Source: Calothrix sp. NIES-4101 (GTDB lineage: Bacteria > Cyanobacteriota > Cyanobacteriia > Cyanobacteriales > Nostocaceae). From it: 64,000 nucleotides of DNA. Location: the NCBI GenBank assembly GCA_004296455.1, contig AP018280.1, positions 6,002,794 through 6,066,793 of the forward strand. Direction: 5' to 3'. The notes under the pieces were generated by a model. The model was not told the DNA's origin, did not search any database, and saw nothing but the letters and a program-made list of their open reading frames with translations. Made by a program: the position numbers and the translations under genes. This document shows positions 1 to 9,119 of the stretch, piece by piece (the stretch's first letter is position 1; each line of letters opens with the position of its first letter).

Positions 1-676
1 CTCTATCTTTTAATTCTGATGGTGTCCCTGCGGCAATAACTACACCACGATCAATTATCGCCACGCGATCGGCAAGTGCGTCAACTTCTTCTAAATAGTG
101 GCTGGTGATTAATACTGTGGTTCCAGCTTCCCGCAATTTTCGCAAAAATTCCCAAACAATAAATCGACTTTCAATATCAAGTCCAACAGTGGGTTCGTCG
201 AGAACTAAGACATCGGGTGCATGTAATAAACCCGCAGCTAAGTCTAAACGCTTGCGTATCCCACCCGAATAAGTACCTGTTTTTTTATCGGCATATTCCT
301 GTAACCCCAGTAATTCGATTACTGTGTTAATGCGCTGCTTTGTCACTGCCGCAGGTAAATGGTATAGTGCGGCTTGTAGTTGCAGCATTTCTCGACCAGT
401 AAGTATTTTATCGAGAGCGACTTCCTGTGCCACATAACCCAAGCGTTGTCTTGCTGCTTTCGGATTTTCGACTACAGAAATACCAGATACTTCGACTTTG
501 CCTGCATCGGGTGTAGTTAGAGTACACAAAGCCCGCAAAGTAGTTGTTTTGCCTGCACCATTGGGACCGAGTAAACCAAAAATTTCTCCTGGTTCTATCT
601 CAAAGGATACATCCTTGACAGCCTCAACCGTCCCATAGCGCTTTTTGAGATTTTGAATCGAAACTGCGGCAGCCAT
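1..676 (-). CDS. ABC transporter ATP-binding protein (DrrA/CcmA-like), 3' end outside window
   Basis: This is the nucleotide-binding subunit of an ABC exporter of the daunorubicin-resistance/CcmA type. It hydrolyses ATP to drive a separate membrane permease, which would lie beyond the left edge. About 225 residues are present, from the ATG at 676. Seen: Walker A GPNGAGKTT at about residues 37-45, a Q-loop region near residues 80-86, signature YSGGIRKRLDLAAG at about 136-149, Walker B VLVLDEPT at about 156-163 and the switch histidine in ITSHYLEEVDALADR. The reading frame is open to the edge, so the C-terminus is missing because of the window, not because of a mutation. The substrate cannot be told from the ATPase alone. 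Confidence 0.93.
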   Translation of the reverse strand, partial: MAAAVSIQNLKKRYGTVEAVKDVSFEIEPGEIFGLLGPNGAGKTTTLRALCTLTTPDAGKVEVSGISVVENPKAARQRLGYVAQEVALDKILTGREMLQLQAALYHLPAAVTKQRINTVIELLGLQEYADKKTGTYSGGIRKRLDLAAGLLHAPDVLVLDEPTVGLDIESRFIVWEFLRKLREAGTTVLITSHYLEEVDALADRVAIIDRGVVIAAGTPSELKDR

Positions 677-780
677 GACAGAGTAATCCTAACTATACAA
701 ATCGCAATACAGATACCTTTATCTTAGCGGTGATGTTCACATTGGTGAAAATTGGCAAGTGTGAGAATGTGGTATGTGGC

Positions 781-820
781 AGAAGCCCAGTTTCTCTACC
801 ATCACAGAAACCGGGCTTCT
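781..820. repeat. 15-bp inverted repeat (hairpin)
   Basis: Arms AGAAGCCCAGTTTCT (781-795) and AGAAACCGGGCTTCT (806-820) pair with one mismatch around a 10-nt loop. It lies upstream of the ABC ATPase and downstream of ald. The 'AGAAACCGGG' type of palindrome looks like an interspersed cyanobacterial repeat. No T-run follows, so a terminator is not clear. Confidence 0.6.
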
Positions 821-954
821 AAGTTCAAAATTAATTAATTAAACTGAGTTCGGGATAAGCAGAGATAGGTGTTGTGATGTTACTTTGTTCAAATTTCAGG
901 GCAATTGTTTGAATGCAACTGATATTTTTTCTGTTATCACAGCTAAAACCAAGA

Positions 955-1097
955 ATTGGGAGAAGTTGGGGGGGAGATTTTCTTCCCCCAAACTTCGGTG
1001 GGGATTCTCCCCCAAACCCCCGATTGGGTGAAGTTTGTAGGGAAGGTTTCCTTCCACAAAACTTCGGACGCAACCGTCCCCCAAGCCCCCTCCCAAT
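955..1097. repeat. G/C-rich foldback element with internal direct repeats
   Basis: The segment begins ATTGGGAG and ends CTCCCAAT, and the inverted similarity extends inward over about 20 bp (TTGGGGG/CCCCCAA). Two internal units starting CTTCCCCCAAACTTCGG (about 983) and CTTCCACAAAACTTCGG (about 1050) are direct repeats about 67 bp apart. Open frames exist on both strands here, but they follow the repeat and have no family-like content. It is probably a small repeat or MITE-like element between the ABC gene and ald. No target duplication is evident. Confidence 0.55.
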
Positions 1098-1202
1098 AGG
1101 AAATACAAAATTTTGGGGTTCGACGAATTTCAAGGCTTTTTAATTCAAATTGACACCAAACTCTTAACCCAAACTCAGGTTAATTACACAATTAATTACT
1201 AA

Positions 1203-2297
1203 CTAACTACTAACTAAATCTGGAAATACTTCTTGGACTGCGGGATGCACTAAGCGATGATTTTGTACATTCACACCTTTACCCAAGGAAGGATTAATTT
1301 CTAAAGCCTGCAAGCCAGAATTGGCAAGTTGCTGTACATAAGGCAAAGTACTGTTATTCAAGGCTTGAGTTGCCGTCCAAGGTACTGCACCAGGCATATT
1401 CGGTACGCCGTAATGAACCACACCTGATTCAATGTAAACTGGGTTTGTGTGAGATGTGGCATGTAAAGTTTCTACACATCCACCTTGGTCAACAGCAACG
1501 TCAACAATCACTGAACCAGGATGCATTTTTGCAACTAATTCGCGAGGTACTAGTATTGGTGCCCTTCTACCCAAAACTAATACCGCACCAATGAGTAAAT
1601 CTGCTTCTTTGACAGCAGCTTCAATGTGAGCCGAATTGCTGTAAAGCAACTCCACCCGTGAACCAAATAAGGTTTCCAAATAGCTGAGGCGATCAACATT
1701 CACATCCAATATCTGTACGTGAGCACCCATACCCACGGCAATTCTAGCGGCTTCTGTCCCCACGACTCCACCACCCAAAATTACAACTTTCCCTGCTTTT
1801 ACCCCAGGTACACCACCTAACAATACACCTCTACCACCCTGCTGACGCTCTAAATATCTGGCTCCAAACTGTACCGATAAGCGCCCCGCAATAATACTCA
1901 TTGGTGTTAGCAATGGTAAGCGATTTGCTCCAGCTTGTTCTACGGTTTCATAAGCGATCGCAGTTACACCGCAGTCAATTAAATGTTCAGTTAATTTTCG
2001 ATCAGCAGCTAAGTGTAAATATGTAAATAAGATTTGACCTTTTTGTAATAAATTATATTCTGAAACTAGAGGCTCTTTAACTTTTACAACTAACTCGCGA
2101 TTCCATGCCACCTCTTGTGTCGGCACAATTTCTGCACCAACAATACGGTAATCATCATCGCTAAATCCAGCACCATTACCCGCTTGTGTCTCCACGAAAA
2201 CGCGATGACCGCTTTCTGTTAACACACGCACGCTGGAAGGACTCAACCCAACTCGAAATTCTTGGTCTTTCGATTCCTTGGGAACACCAATTTCCAT
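1203..2297 (-). CDS. ald: alanine dehydrogenase
   Basis: The enzyme catalyses reversible NAD-dependent oxidative deamination of L-alanine to pyruvate and ammonium (EC 1.4.1.1) in the cytosol. In diazotrophic cyanobacteria it supports alanine catabolism. The 364-residue length is typical. Seen: N-terminal MEIGVPKE; conserved R15, K74 and H95 (in [11 protein letters not shown]), matching the pyruvate-binding and catalytic positions of the family; Rossmann motif [11 protein letters not shown] near 174-184; [15 protein letters not shown] near the C-terminus. The start at 2297 is preceded on its strand by AGAGGCAG, a usable ribosome-binding site. It is transcribed alone. The stop lies in a short TTAGTTAG-type repeat. 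Confidence 0.96.
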   Translation of the reverse strand: MEIGVPKESKDQEFRVGLSPSSVRVLTESGHRVFVETQAGNGAGFSDDDYRIVGAEIVPTQEVAWNRELVVKVKEPLVSEYNLLQKGQILFTYLHLAADRKLTEHLIDCGVTAIAYETVEQAGANRLPLLTPMSIIAGRLSVQFGARYLERQQGGRGVLLGGVPGVKAGKVVILGGGVVGTEAARIAVGMGAHVQILDVNVDRLSYLETLFGSRVELLYSNSAHIEAAVKEADLLIGAVLVLGRRAPILVPRELVAKMHPGSVIVDVAVDQGGCVETLHATSHTNPVYIESGVVHYGVPNMPGAVPWTATQALNNSTLPYVQQLANSGLQALEINPSLGKGVNVQNHRLVHPAVQEVFPDLVSS

Positions 2298-2717
2298 TGA
2301 CTGCCTCTGAATTTATTTTTGCTTAAGTTTAGTGTCTCTTAGCCCAGGTTGTCAGTTTGAAATTAAAGATACTTAATGCCCAAAATACAAAAGAAAAAGG
2401 CAAAGATGCAAAGCATACCCATAAAATGCCCATGCCAACCTGCAATTCCAAATCTTGTTCTTGACTATTAGCCAAGTGTAACTACAATATATAAAGAAAA
2501 ATTAATTTTTGTAAACTCAGCGATCGCAATGAATAATTGAAGCTGCAATGCGTTAGCGTTCAATAACAATGTGATTAGCTGAGTCTGAAAAGTCACAAGC
2601 CGGAAATAAAAGCGAGTCAAATTTTTGTCTCAATCCAATCCGCAAGCTTTTCCCAATGATTACCTGTCAAAAACTGCTTTATTAAACTTAAACTCGCCCA
2701 GAAGAGGTGTGAAAATA
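2298..2717. other. intergenic region upstream of ald and the HLIP gene
   Basis: This divergent promoter region of ald (minus) and the HLIP gene (plus) is AT-rich with one HIP1 site near 2520. An open frame continues upstream of the HLIP start but has no recognisable content. No RNA gene or clear operator was seen. Confidence 0.5.
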
Positions 2718-2888
2718 ATGACTCAACCACAACCTAGCATTAGCCCCAAGTTGGAAGACCCCAAGTTTGGATTTAATGAATATTCAGAACGTTTAAATGG
2801 TCGAGCGGCAATGATTGGTTTTCTTCTAATCGTTGTTATAGAATATATAACCGACAAAGGCGTATTATCGTGGCTCGGTTTGCGCTAA
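2718..2888 (+). CDS. high-light-inducible protein (HLIP/CAB-ELIP family)
   Basis: This is a 56-residue single-helix chlorophyll a/b-binding-like protein of the thylakoid membrane. Such proteins protect photosystem assembly intermediates and bind pigment under light stress. The diagnostic motif is ERLNGRAAMIGF in the single membrane segment; the Glu, Asn and Arg are the pigment-binding pattern. The ATG at 2718 was chosen over an in-frame start at 2625 because AGAAGAGGTG lies just upstream and because HLIPs are short. A weak hairpin follows at 2941. Which Hli paralog it is cannot be told. Confidence 0.92.
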   Translation: MTQPQPSISPKLEDPKFGFNEYSERLNGRAAMIGFLLIVVIEYITDKGVLSWLGLR

Positions 2889-2940
2889 GATTGCCGGAAA
2901 GTCGAATCTGAAAGTTGTAATTTAGAATTAGACACTTGAG

Positions 2941-2968
2941 AACCAGCTGGATTTTTCGGCTGGTTTTG
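2941..2968 (+). terminator. candidate terminator after the HLIP gene
   Basis: Stem AACCAGC (2941-2947) / GCTGGTT (2959-2965) is followed by only a short T-run. It is a plausible but weak intrinsic terminator 50 bp after the HLIP stop. Confidence 0.5.
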
Positions 2969-3168
2969 AGGTTATGAGGTATTCTCAGGGGTATATGGGT
3001 ACAGATACTTGCTGAGAATGTCAAAATTATAATAGAAATTGAAGCTGATAAAGCTTTGTCTAAAAAGCGATCGCAGGTAATGTATTTCCAGTAGATTTAT
3101 TCAAGTAAGTTTATTTCCACTTAAATTTCCACAAAACTATATATAAGGGCTAAGAAAAACCAACTGTG

Positions 3169-3465
3169 ATGAATGTTGCATTCCCTCGTTTATTGAAATC
3201 CGCATACCGTAAAGACCCGATTGTGAGTGTACTAATTACAATGGGACTTATTGATGCGCTGATTGGTGGATTTGATGATAGTTGGTCTTTATTTGCGTTT
3301 GGCTTGGGAACAGCAGGTTTAACGCTATGCTGGCGATTATTCAAAATCCAACAAAATCGACCTTTACAAGAAGCAGAAACCGCTTCACAGCTTTATTTAC
3401 CGCCTCGTTCTTCGAGTTCTGCATTACCAATGTTAAGCGTTCAGAAGAAAAAGCCTCCTCAGTAG
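3169..3465 (+). CDS. conserved cyanobacterial hypothetical protein, membrane-associated
   Basis: This 98-residue protein has no function I can name. The N-terminal part reads MNVAFPRLLKSAYRKDP. Hydrophobic stretches at about residues 17-35 (SVLITMGLIDALIGG) and 40-58 (WSLFAFGLGTAGLTLCW) suggest two short membrane helices, followed by a polar, Ser/Pro-rich and basic tail. The ATG at 3169 overlaps a GTG at 3166; either could be used, and ATG was preferred. It is a lone gene between the HLIP gene and a WD40 gene. The codon use and hydrophobic layout look like a real gene. Confidence 0.65.
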   Translation: MNVAFPRLLKSAYRKDPIVSVLITMGLIDALIGGFDDSWSLFAFGLGTAGLTLCWRLFKIQQNRPLQEAETASQLYLPPRSSSSALPMLSVQKKKPPQ

Positions 3466-3567
3466 TCTCTGGTGACTAATTTTCGCTTCTTTTTCACCGA
3501 AGATAAATATGGGAAATATATTTGTATAGTATGTTGCCTGTATTTAATTGAGTGAGAAGTGATGGCG

Positions 3568-4662
3568 ATGGCAAAAAACAAAATAAGGGCTAAGATTTCG
3601 GCAAATATTTTCATTCGCTCCTCGGTGGTGTTGGCTTGTTTCACAGCCGTTAACCTGTGTGCGATCGCATTTTCTGGGTTGGCTGTGGTGAAGCCGATGC
3701 CGAAAATGGCTGCGGCGATAGGTGAAAGTACAACTGACACGAAGCCAACTTCCGGACTGAGAAATAGATTTGCAAATCCGCAATTATTCTACACACTCAA
3801 AGGACATTCTGGCGGCATCAAATCTCTGGCTTTTAGTCCTGACGGTTTGACTGTAGCTAGTGGTGGCTCGGAGAATGATGGTTATATTCTGTTGTGGGAT
3901 GTTGCTAAGGGTCGAAAAAAAGGGATTATTAATAGAGCGCAAAAAACTGCGGTACAGTCATTGCTGATTTCACCAGATGGAGAAAACTTAGTGAGTTGCG
4001 GCAGCGACAGCAGTATTAATATTTGGAATCTTAAGGACAATAGTTTTTTACGTTCTTTTGTCAACCACAGCACCAATGTCATGTCCCTGGCTGTGACTCC
4101 TGATAGCAAAGTGCTAGTTAGTGGGGGAATTGATGGAATTCGGGTATGGGATTTATTACAACGCCGTCCATTAGGGACTTTGACAAAGTACGATAATTTA
4201 ATTTATACGCTGGCAATTAGTCCTGATGGTCAAATGTTGGCGAGTGGTGATGGTAGCGGTGTGATTAAGTTGTGGAATTTGTCTACTGGTAAGGTAATTC
4301 GCGGATTTGTGGCGCATTCCAATACAGTTAGTAGTCTCACTTTTACTCGTGATGGTAACACCTTAATTAGTGCTAGTCGCGATCGCAAAATCAAACTTTG
4401 GAATCTCAACACTGGCAAAATCGAGCGCACCCTAACAGGGCATACCGATTGGGTCAATGCTATGACGCTGCATCCTGATGGTGAAATTTTAGCTACTGCG
4501 GGACGCGATGGGGTGAGGCTCTGGAATCTAAATACGGGAGAATTAATTACCAGTTTGTATGCACATAGTGATTGGGTAAGTGCGATCGCTTTTAGCCCTG
4601 ATGGTCAAACTTTGGCTACGGGAGGATTTGACAAGAGGGTATATATTTGGCGAAGTATGTGA
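3568..4662 (+). CDS. exported/anchored WD40-repeat protein (seven-bladed propeller)
   Basis: This 364-residue protein has an N-terminal hydrophobic segment (about residues 13-37, signal peptide or anchor) followed by about seven WD40 repeats. Repeat ends are visible as ILLWDV, INIWNL, IRVWDL, IKLWNL, IKLWNL, VRLWNL and VYIWRS, and AFSPDG-type starts recur, which is enough for one closed beta-propeller. Such proteins are scaffolds with no catalytic residues; the partner is unknown. Three in-frame starts lie within nine bases (GTG 3559, ATG 3562, ATG 3568). The ATG at 3568 has the best spacing (8 nt) from GAGAAG. A related protein lies at 62585-63694. Confidence 0.9.
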   Translation: MAKNKIRAKISANIFIRSSVVLACFTAVNLCAIAFSGLAVVKPMPKMAAAIGESTTDTKPTSGLRNRFANPQLFYTLKGHSGGIKSLAFSPDGLTVASGGSENDGYILLWDVAKGRKKGIINRAQKTAVQSLLISPDGENLVSCGSDSSINIWNLKDNSFLRSFVNHSTNVMSLAVTPDSKVLVSGGIDGIRVWDLLQRRPLGTLTKYDNLIYTLAISPDGQMLASGDGSGVIKLWNLSTGKVIRGFVAHSNTVSSLTFTRDGNTLISASRDRKIKLWNLNTGKIERTLTGHTDWVNAMTLHPDGEILATAGRDGVRLWNLNTGELITSLYAHSDWVSAIAFSPDGQTLATGGFDKRVYIWRSM

Positions 4663-4677
4663 TCTTTGATTAAGAAT

Positions 4678-4964
4678 GACGCGGGGATGGGGATATGGGG
4701 AGACGCGGGGATGGGGGAAAAAATTTAATAATAACCGAAGGACAAGATTTTCATTGTCAGTGATTAGCTGAGGTTAATGTAACATCAAAAGCAAGTAATT
4801 TTACTGATATTTGGTCTGAAACTAAATATCCCCAACCTGTAAAAAAAGTTGGGGACATAAGCCACATTATTGCTGGAATTTTAATTGAATTAATCTTGAA
4901 ATTCTATTAGTTCACCAAGGGAACTTTGCAGGGATAAAAATCTCCGCGTCTCAGTATCTCCGAG
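4678..4964. repeat. composite dispersed repeat with inverted G-rich/C-rich ends (copy 1)
   Basis: The left end is G-rich (GACGCGGGGATGG repeated, 4678-4715). The right end TCTCCGCGTCTC (4941-4952) is the inverted complement of the left motif GAGACGCGG(G/A)GA. The inner right portion, from TTCACCAAGG at 4911 through AACTTTGCAGGGATAAAA, closely resembles 31945-31980 downstream of psb28. This fills the whole gap between the WD40 gene and ctaE. It looks like a non-coding dispersed element rather than a gene. Confidence 0.55.
4829..4855. terminator. hairpin between convergent WD40 and ctaE genes
   Basis: A perfect 8-bp stem TCCCCAAC (4829-4836) / GTTGGGGA (4848-4855) encloses an A-rich 11-nt loop. 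It sits between convergent genes. On the minus strand the loop reads as a T-run inside the hairpin rather than after it, so terminator activity is uncertain. Confidence 0.4.
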
Positions 4965-5000
4965 TCAATCTCAACCCGTCAATTCTGGGTTGGCGAACCA

Positions 5001-5621
5001 CTACAGCAAGTAGAGCAAACCAAATAGAATAATCCAAACTACATCCACAAAGTGCCAATATAATTCAGCCGCTTCGATACCAAAATGGTGTTCATTGCTG
5101 TAATGCTGAGGATTACGCGATCGCCACAAAACTGCTAAAATCGCCAAGACTCCAATTGTGACGTGCAAACCGTGAAATCCTGTCAACACGTAGAATGCAC
5201 TGGCAAATACATTCGTGGTTAAACCAAATTCGAGGTGAGTATACTCGTAAACTTGACCACATAAAAAGAAAATTCCCATCAATGCTGTGATGGCAAACCA
5301 AATTTGCATTCCCTTGACATTATTCTTTTTAATGGCGGTGTCGGCATTATGAATCACAAAACTGCTGGAAATCAGAATTACAGTATTAATTCCAGGCAGT
5401 AATAATTCTAATTCGGGAGTGCCTGCGGGGGGAAAAACAGGAGTTGAAGAGCGAAGTACCAAATAGGCTCCGAACAAACCCATGAAAATCATGCCTTCCG
5501 CAATCAGGAAGAAAACAAGACCAAACATGCGATGATCGGGATGTTCTTCGTGATGCGATACTTGGGCAGAATGGTGATGGTTAAGCTCAGTTTTGGCTGA
5601 ATCAATGGTTGGGCTTTGCAT
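5001..5621 (-). CDS. ctaE: cytochrome c oxidase subunit III
   Basis: Subunit III of the heme-copper terminal oxidase is an integral membrane protein that stabilises the catalytic core. The 206 residues fit the bacterial type with five or so membrane helices. Seen: MFGLVFFLIAEGMIFMGLFGAY, TALMGIFFLCGQVYEY, TGFHGLHVTIGVLAI and the terminal AELYWHFVDVVWIILF, all typical of COX3. The first 25 residues are polar and His-rich. It is last in the ctaC-ctaD-ctaE cluster, 222 bp after ctaD, so it may also have its own promoter. Confidence 0.96.
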   Translation of the reverse strand: MQSPTIDSAKTELNHHHSAQVSHHEEHPDHRMFGLVFFLIAEGMIFMGLFGAYLVLRSSTPVFPPAGTPELELLLPGINTVILISSSFVIHNADTAIKKNNVKGMQIWFAITALMGIFFLCGQVYEYTHLEFGLTTNVFASAFYVLTGFHGLHVTIGVLAILAVLWRSRNPQHYSNEHHFGIEAAELYWHFVDVVWIILFGLLYLL

Positions 5622-5843
5622 GAAGTGTAAATACTTATCAAGTATGAGGACAATTTCAGCAATTAGGAACGGGAGTTAAGAATTAACCGCAGATACAGGG
5701 TTTCTGATGGGAGTGAGGTACATCTTCATCTGCATTTATCCTCTACTTTGACAGGAGGATTTTCTCCTCCCGTAATTACTTTCTATGTGAAGCAACTGGT
5801 TTTTATCCCTATCATCTACTTCACTCCTCATTCCTAACTTTTA

Positions 5844-7583
5844 CTACTCGTTCTTATTCGATGTTACTGATGAATATGGATCGTTAGGTTCCGCACGTAA
5901 TACCGAGTTCGGACCTCCTGATAATACAGGTTCTGGATCGGATAACGGTACTTCTTGGAATGCATTTTCCGAACCATATGCGTAAGGTTCTGTCATCAAT
6001 ACAGGTAACACCTCAAAATTCTCGATCGCTGGTGGGGAGCTTGTCATCCATTCCAATGTCAAACCTTGCCATGGGTTATCTTCAGCTTTTTTCCCGTATA
6101 ACCAACTCCAGATCATATTGATCATAAATGGGAGGGTGGAAATCGCCAAAAGGTAGGAACCATAGGTACAAATTTCGTTGAGCGAGGTAAATTTGGGATC
6201 GTATTGAGCAATGCGTCGGTTCATTCCCATCAAACCCAACTTGTGCATGGGTAAGAAAGTCATGTTCAAACCAACAATAGTCAACCCGAAGTGTACCTTT
6301 CCCCAAAATTCGTTGAACATACGTCCAGTCATTTTTGGGAACCAGTGGTAAATACAGGCAAAAATTCCCAGAACACTACCACCAAACAATACATAGTGTA
6401 GGTGGGCAACAACAAAATAGGTATCGTGAACATGGATATCAAAAGGTACAGCAGCTAACATCACACCACTGATACCGCCAATCACAAATGTACCCACAAA
6501 TCCCATGGCGAAAAGCATCGGACTGTTGAGGCGAATTTTGCCTCCCCACATTGTCGCCAACCAACTGAATATTTTAATCCCAGTAGGCACGGCGATAATC
6601 ATGGTGGTAATCATGAAGAACATCCGCAACCAGCCAGGAATACCACTGGTAAACATGTGGTGCGCCCAAACAATGAGTCCGAGAAAGCTAATTGCCAAAG
6701 ACGAATAGGCGATCGCTTTATAACCAAATATCGGTTTGCGGGAATGTATGGGAATAATTTCGGAGATTCCACCAAAAAATGGCAAAATCATAATGTATAC
6801 GGCAGGGTGGGAGTAAAACCAGAACATATGCTGGTAAACTACCGGATCACCACCACCCGTGGGATTAAAGAATGATGTTCCGGCAATCAAATCAAAAGAC
6901 AGCAAAATCAAACCTGCTGCCAAAACCGGAGTCGAAATCAAAACTAATGCCGAAGTTGATAGCATTGCCCAGCAAAATAGGGGCATTTGGAAAAAACCCA
7001 TACTGGGAACGCGCATTTTCAGAAGGGTGACAACAAAATTAATTGCCCCCAAAATTGACGACGTACCCAATAGCAAAATACTCATAATCCAGATGGCTTC
7101 ACCCACTTTGCCCGTCATTAAGCTCAAGGGTGGGTAAGAAGTCCAACCGGCATCAGGAGCATCACCAACGGCGAGACTCGCAACCAGCATCAAACCTGCC
7201 GGGGGAATCATCCAAAATGCCACTGCATTCAGTTTGGGAAAAGCCATATCCCTAGCCCCAATCATCAAGGGGATCAGGTAATTTGCAAATCCCGCACCCA
7301 CGGGCACAATCCAGAGGAAAATCATGATTGTGGCGTGGAGGGTAAACAGACTGTTATATACTTCGGGAGTAACAAAATCAACTTCAGGAGTACGTAATTC
7401 AGTACGTACTATATCCGCCATTACCCCACCAATGCAGTAAAAAACAAAACTGGTAACAATGTATTGGATACCAATTACTTTGTGGTCAGTGCTGAAGGTG
7501 AAAAAATCCCACCATTTCCTCACAGTATGTTCTTCCAGCTTGACAGCTTGACTTGGGTTTTCTTGGGTTTGTGCTGTTGTCAT
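5844..7583 (-). CDS. ctaD: cytochrome c oxidase subunit I, type A2
   Basis: This is the catalytic subunit of the aa3-type oxidase. It reduces O2 to water at the heme a3/CuB site and pumps protons. It has 579 residues and about twelve membrane helices. Seen: the first heme ligand region TLHATIMIFLW; CuB motif WFYSHPAVYIMILP with the cross-linked His/Tyr; VWAHHMFTSG (CuB His pair); and HDTYFVVAHLHYVLFGG (heme ligands). The YSHPAVY form lacks the D-channel Glu and has the Tyr-Ser pair of type A2 oxidases. The ATG at 7583 (MTTAQTQ) was chosen over one at 7637 because the 18-residue extension is unlike the family. It lies 68 bp after ctaC. Confidence 0.96.
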   Translation of the reverse strand: MTTAQTQENPSQAVKLEEHTVRKWWDFFTFSTDHKVIGIQYIVTSFVFYCIGGVMADIVRTELRTPEVDFVTPEVYNSLFTLHATIMIFLWIVPVGAGFANYLIPLMIGARDMAFPKLNAVAFWMIPPAGLMLVASLAVGDAPDAGWTSYPPLSLMTGKVGEAIWIMSILLLGTSSILGAINFVVTLLKMRVPSMGFFQMPLFCWAMLSTSALVLISTPVLAAGLILLSFDLIAGTSFFNPTGGGDPVVYQHMFWFYSHPAVYIMILPFFGGISEIIPIHSRKPIFGYKAIAYSSLAISFLGLIVWAHHMFTSGIPGWLRMFFMITTMIIAVPTGIKIFSWLATMWGGKIRLNSPMLFAMGFVGTFVIGGISGVMLAAVPFDIHVHDTYFVVAHLHYVLFGGSVLGIFACIYHWFPKMTGRMFNEFWGKVHFGLTIVGLNMTFLPMHKLGLMGMNRRIAQYDPKFTSLNEICTYGSYLLAISTLPFMINMIWSWLYGKKAEDNPWQGLTLEWMTSSPPAIENFEVLPVLMTEPYAYGSENAFQEVPLSDPEPVLSGGPNSVLRAEPNDPYSSVTSNKNE

Positions 7584-7651
7584 AAAATTTCTGTTGTTAA
7601 TTGAGCATGGGAAATGACAAAAATGCAAGTTGCCCATTACCCGTTAACTAA

Positions 7652-8683
7652 CTACTGGTGTACTTGGTGTAATACCTCAGGTTTAATTCCCATCTCTTGG
7701 GTATAAGGTGCGAGGAATTCAGATACAGAAGAATTTGCGGGGTTCATTGCTACTGCTTGATCCAAATTTCCGGCATTGGCGACTAATTGTTCTTGCATCC
7801 ACTGATCGAAAGCTTGCTGTGGTTCGACAATCACGTGGGTACGCATGGCTCCGTGGTAAGGTCCACACAACTCGGCACAAATTAGAGCATAGTCTCCCTC
7901 AGTTTTGGGCGTAAACCGGACTGTGGTTTCCCTGCCGGGAATAACATCCTGTTTAAGACGAAATTCCGGCACCCAAAAGGCATGAATGACATCACTACCA
8001 CTCATATTGAGTTGTACTTCCCGCCCAATGGGGACGTGCAATTCACCGGAAGATACTCCCGTTTCGGGATAGGAAAAAATAAAAGCATATTGAATGCCCA
8101 TCACATTAACCAGTAAATCGGCAGGTTTATTGGCGTTTTCGGGACTAGCGTTAATCCCCGCATCATCAGACTGAGCAACTGTTTGAGTTGTGGTTTGCTG
8201 CGGCATTCCCATATGGGCATGATCCTCATTGGGATTTGCCGTCTCAGTTAACGTAGCTGCGATCGCTGATCCCGGTTTATTTTTGACTGTAGATAGGGTA
8301 ATCGGTGCATCGTGACCACCATGGAGACTAAATCCACCAATATCGTTATATATTTCAAAACTGTATACAGAAATACCAATAACAATAATTGCGGGGATGG
8401 CCGTCCAAAGAATCTCCAGAGGCACATTCCCATGCACTGGAGGCCCATCACTATCATCACCTGGACGACGACGATACTTAAAAGCTGAGTAAATTAGAAT
8501 ACCTTCTACAAGTAAAAATATACCTATAGAAACGGTCATCATTGTGTTGAACAAACCGTCTATCAAAACTGCTTCATTGGAGGCGGCGATTGGTAACAAG
8601 CCATGATTTTGACCGTACCAGAGGCTGACTAGGGTCAGCAGGATGCCAATGAGTAAAGTCCAGATTGAACTTGGAATTTTCAC
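7652..8683 (-). CDS. ctaC: cytochrome c oxidase subunit II (CuA)
   Basis: This subunit takes electrons from cytochrome c6 or plastocyanin through the binuclear CuA centre. It has 343 residues: hydrophobic segments near residues 7-27, 45-68 and 88-108, then a cupredoxin domain. The CuA motif is ICAELCGPYHGAM (Cys-x-Glu-x-Cys-x3-His-x2-Met), with the other His in VIHAFWVPEF. An insert of about 50 residues, rich in Thr/Gln/Asn (about 130-175), separates the last helix from the copper domain. It is first gene of the oxidase operon and divergent from ctaA. Confidence 0.96.
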   Translation of the reverse strand: MKIPSSIWTLLIGILLTLVSLWYGQNHGLLPIAASNEAVLIDGLFNTMMTVSIGIFLLVEGILIYSAFKYRRRPGDDSDGPPVHGNVPLEILWTAIPAIIVIGISVYSFEIYNDIGGFSLHGGHDAPITLSTVKNKPGSAIAATLTETANPNEDHAHMGMPQQTTTQTVAQSDDAGINASPENANKPADLLVNVMGIQYAFIFSYPETGVSSGELHVPIGREVQLNMSGSDVIHAFWVPEFRLKQDVIPGRETTVRFTPKTEGDYALICAELCGPYHGAMRTHVIVEPQQAFDQWMQEQLVANAGNLDQAVAMNPANSSVSEFLAPYTQEMGIKPEVLHQVHQ

Positions 8684-9119
8684 GGGTAAATAAACGTAAA
8701 CGACATTACTACTATGGACAGAACTGCTTACTTACTACGGTAGTCGAGCGTATCAGAGATGGCATGAAACAAGTTGAATAAATTATTAATTTTTTAGATG
8801 TGGATACTGATCTTCAGAAGCGGGGATTGACTAGATATGCCAAGGGATAGATGTGAATTCAACGGAACCTTGAGACTACGTTAGCATGGGAGCCGTTACT
8901 CCCTAACTAATTAAAAATCTGTAAAGCTTTAGGCTAATAGTCATTACATCAAGTCAAAGTATAACTGAGAGTTGATATCTGTGATGAAATCTATGGGTTA
9001 GGGTGAAATAGACGGGATGAAGTAGGGAGCAGGAACAAAAAATTTATCCGTATCTCTACCCCTATGATTTCCCTTTCCCTGATGAAAACGCGACAGACCA
9101 AGCAAAAGGTATCTTGAAG
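8684..9119. promoter_or_regulatory. divergent control region ctaC / ctaA
   Basis: This 436-bp region separates the oxidase operon (minus) from heme A synthase (plus). It contains a small perfect hairpin GGGAG-N6-CTCCC near 8889-8904 and AT-rich stretches. I could not assign a specific regulator site. Shared regulation of oxidase and heme A synthesis from here is inferred only from gene layout. Confidence 0.45.

Noticed and set aside
831-1143. Overlapping open frames on both strands in the G/C-rich segment before ald
   Set aside because: They follow the foldback and direct repeats, their products are Pro/Gly/Lys-rich with no family content, and both strands are open at once.
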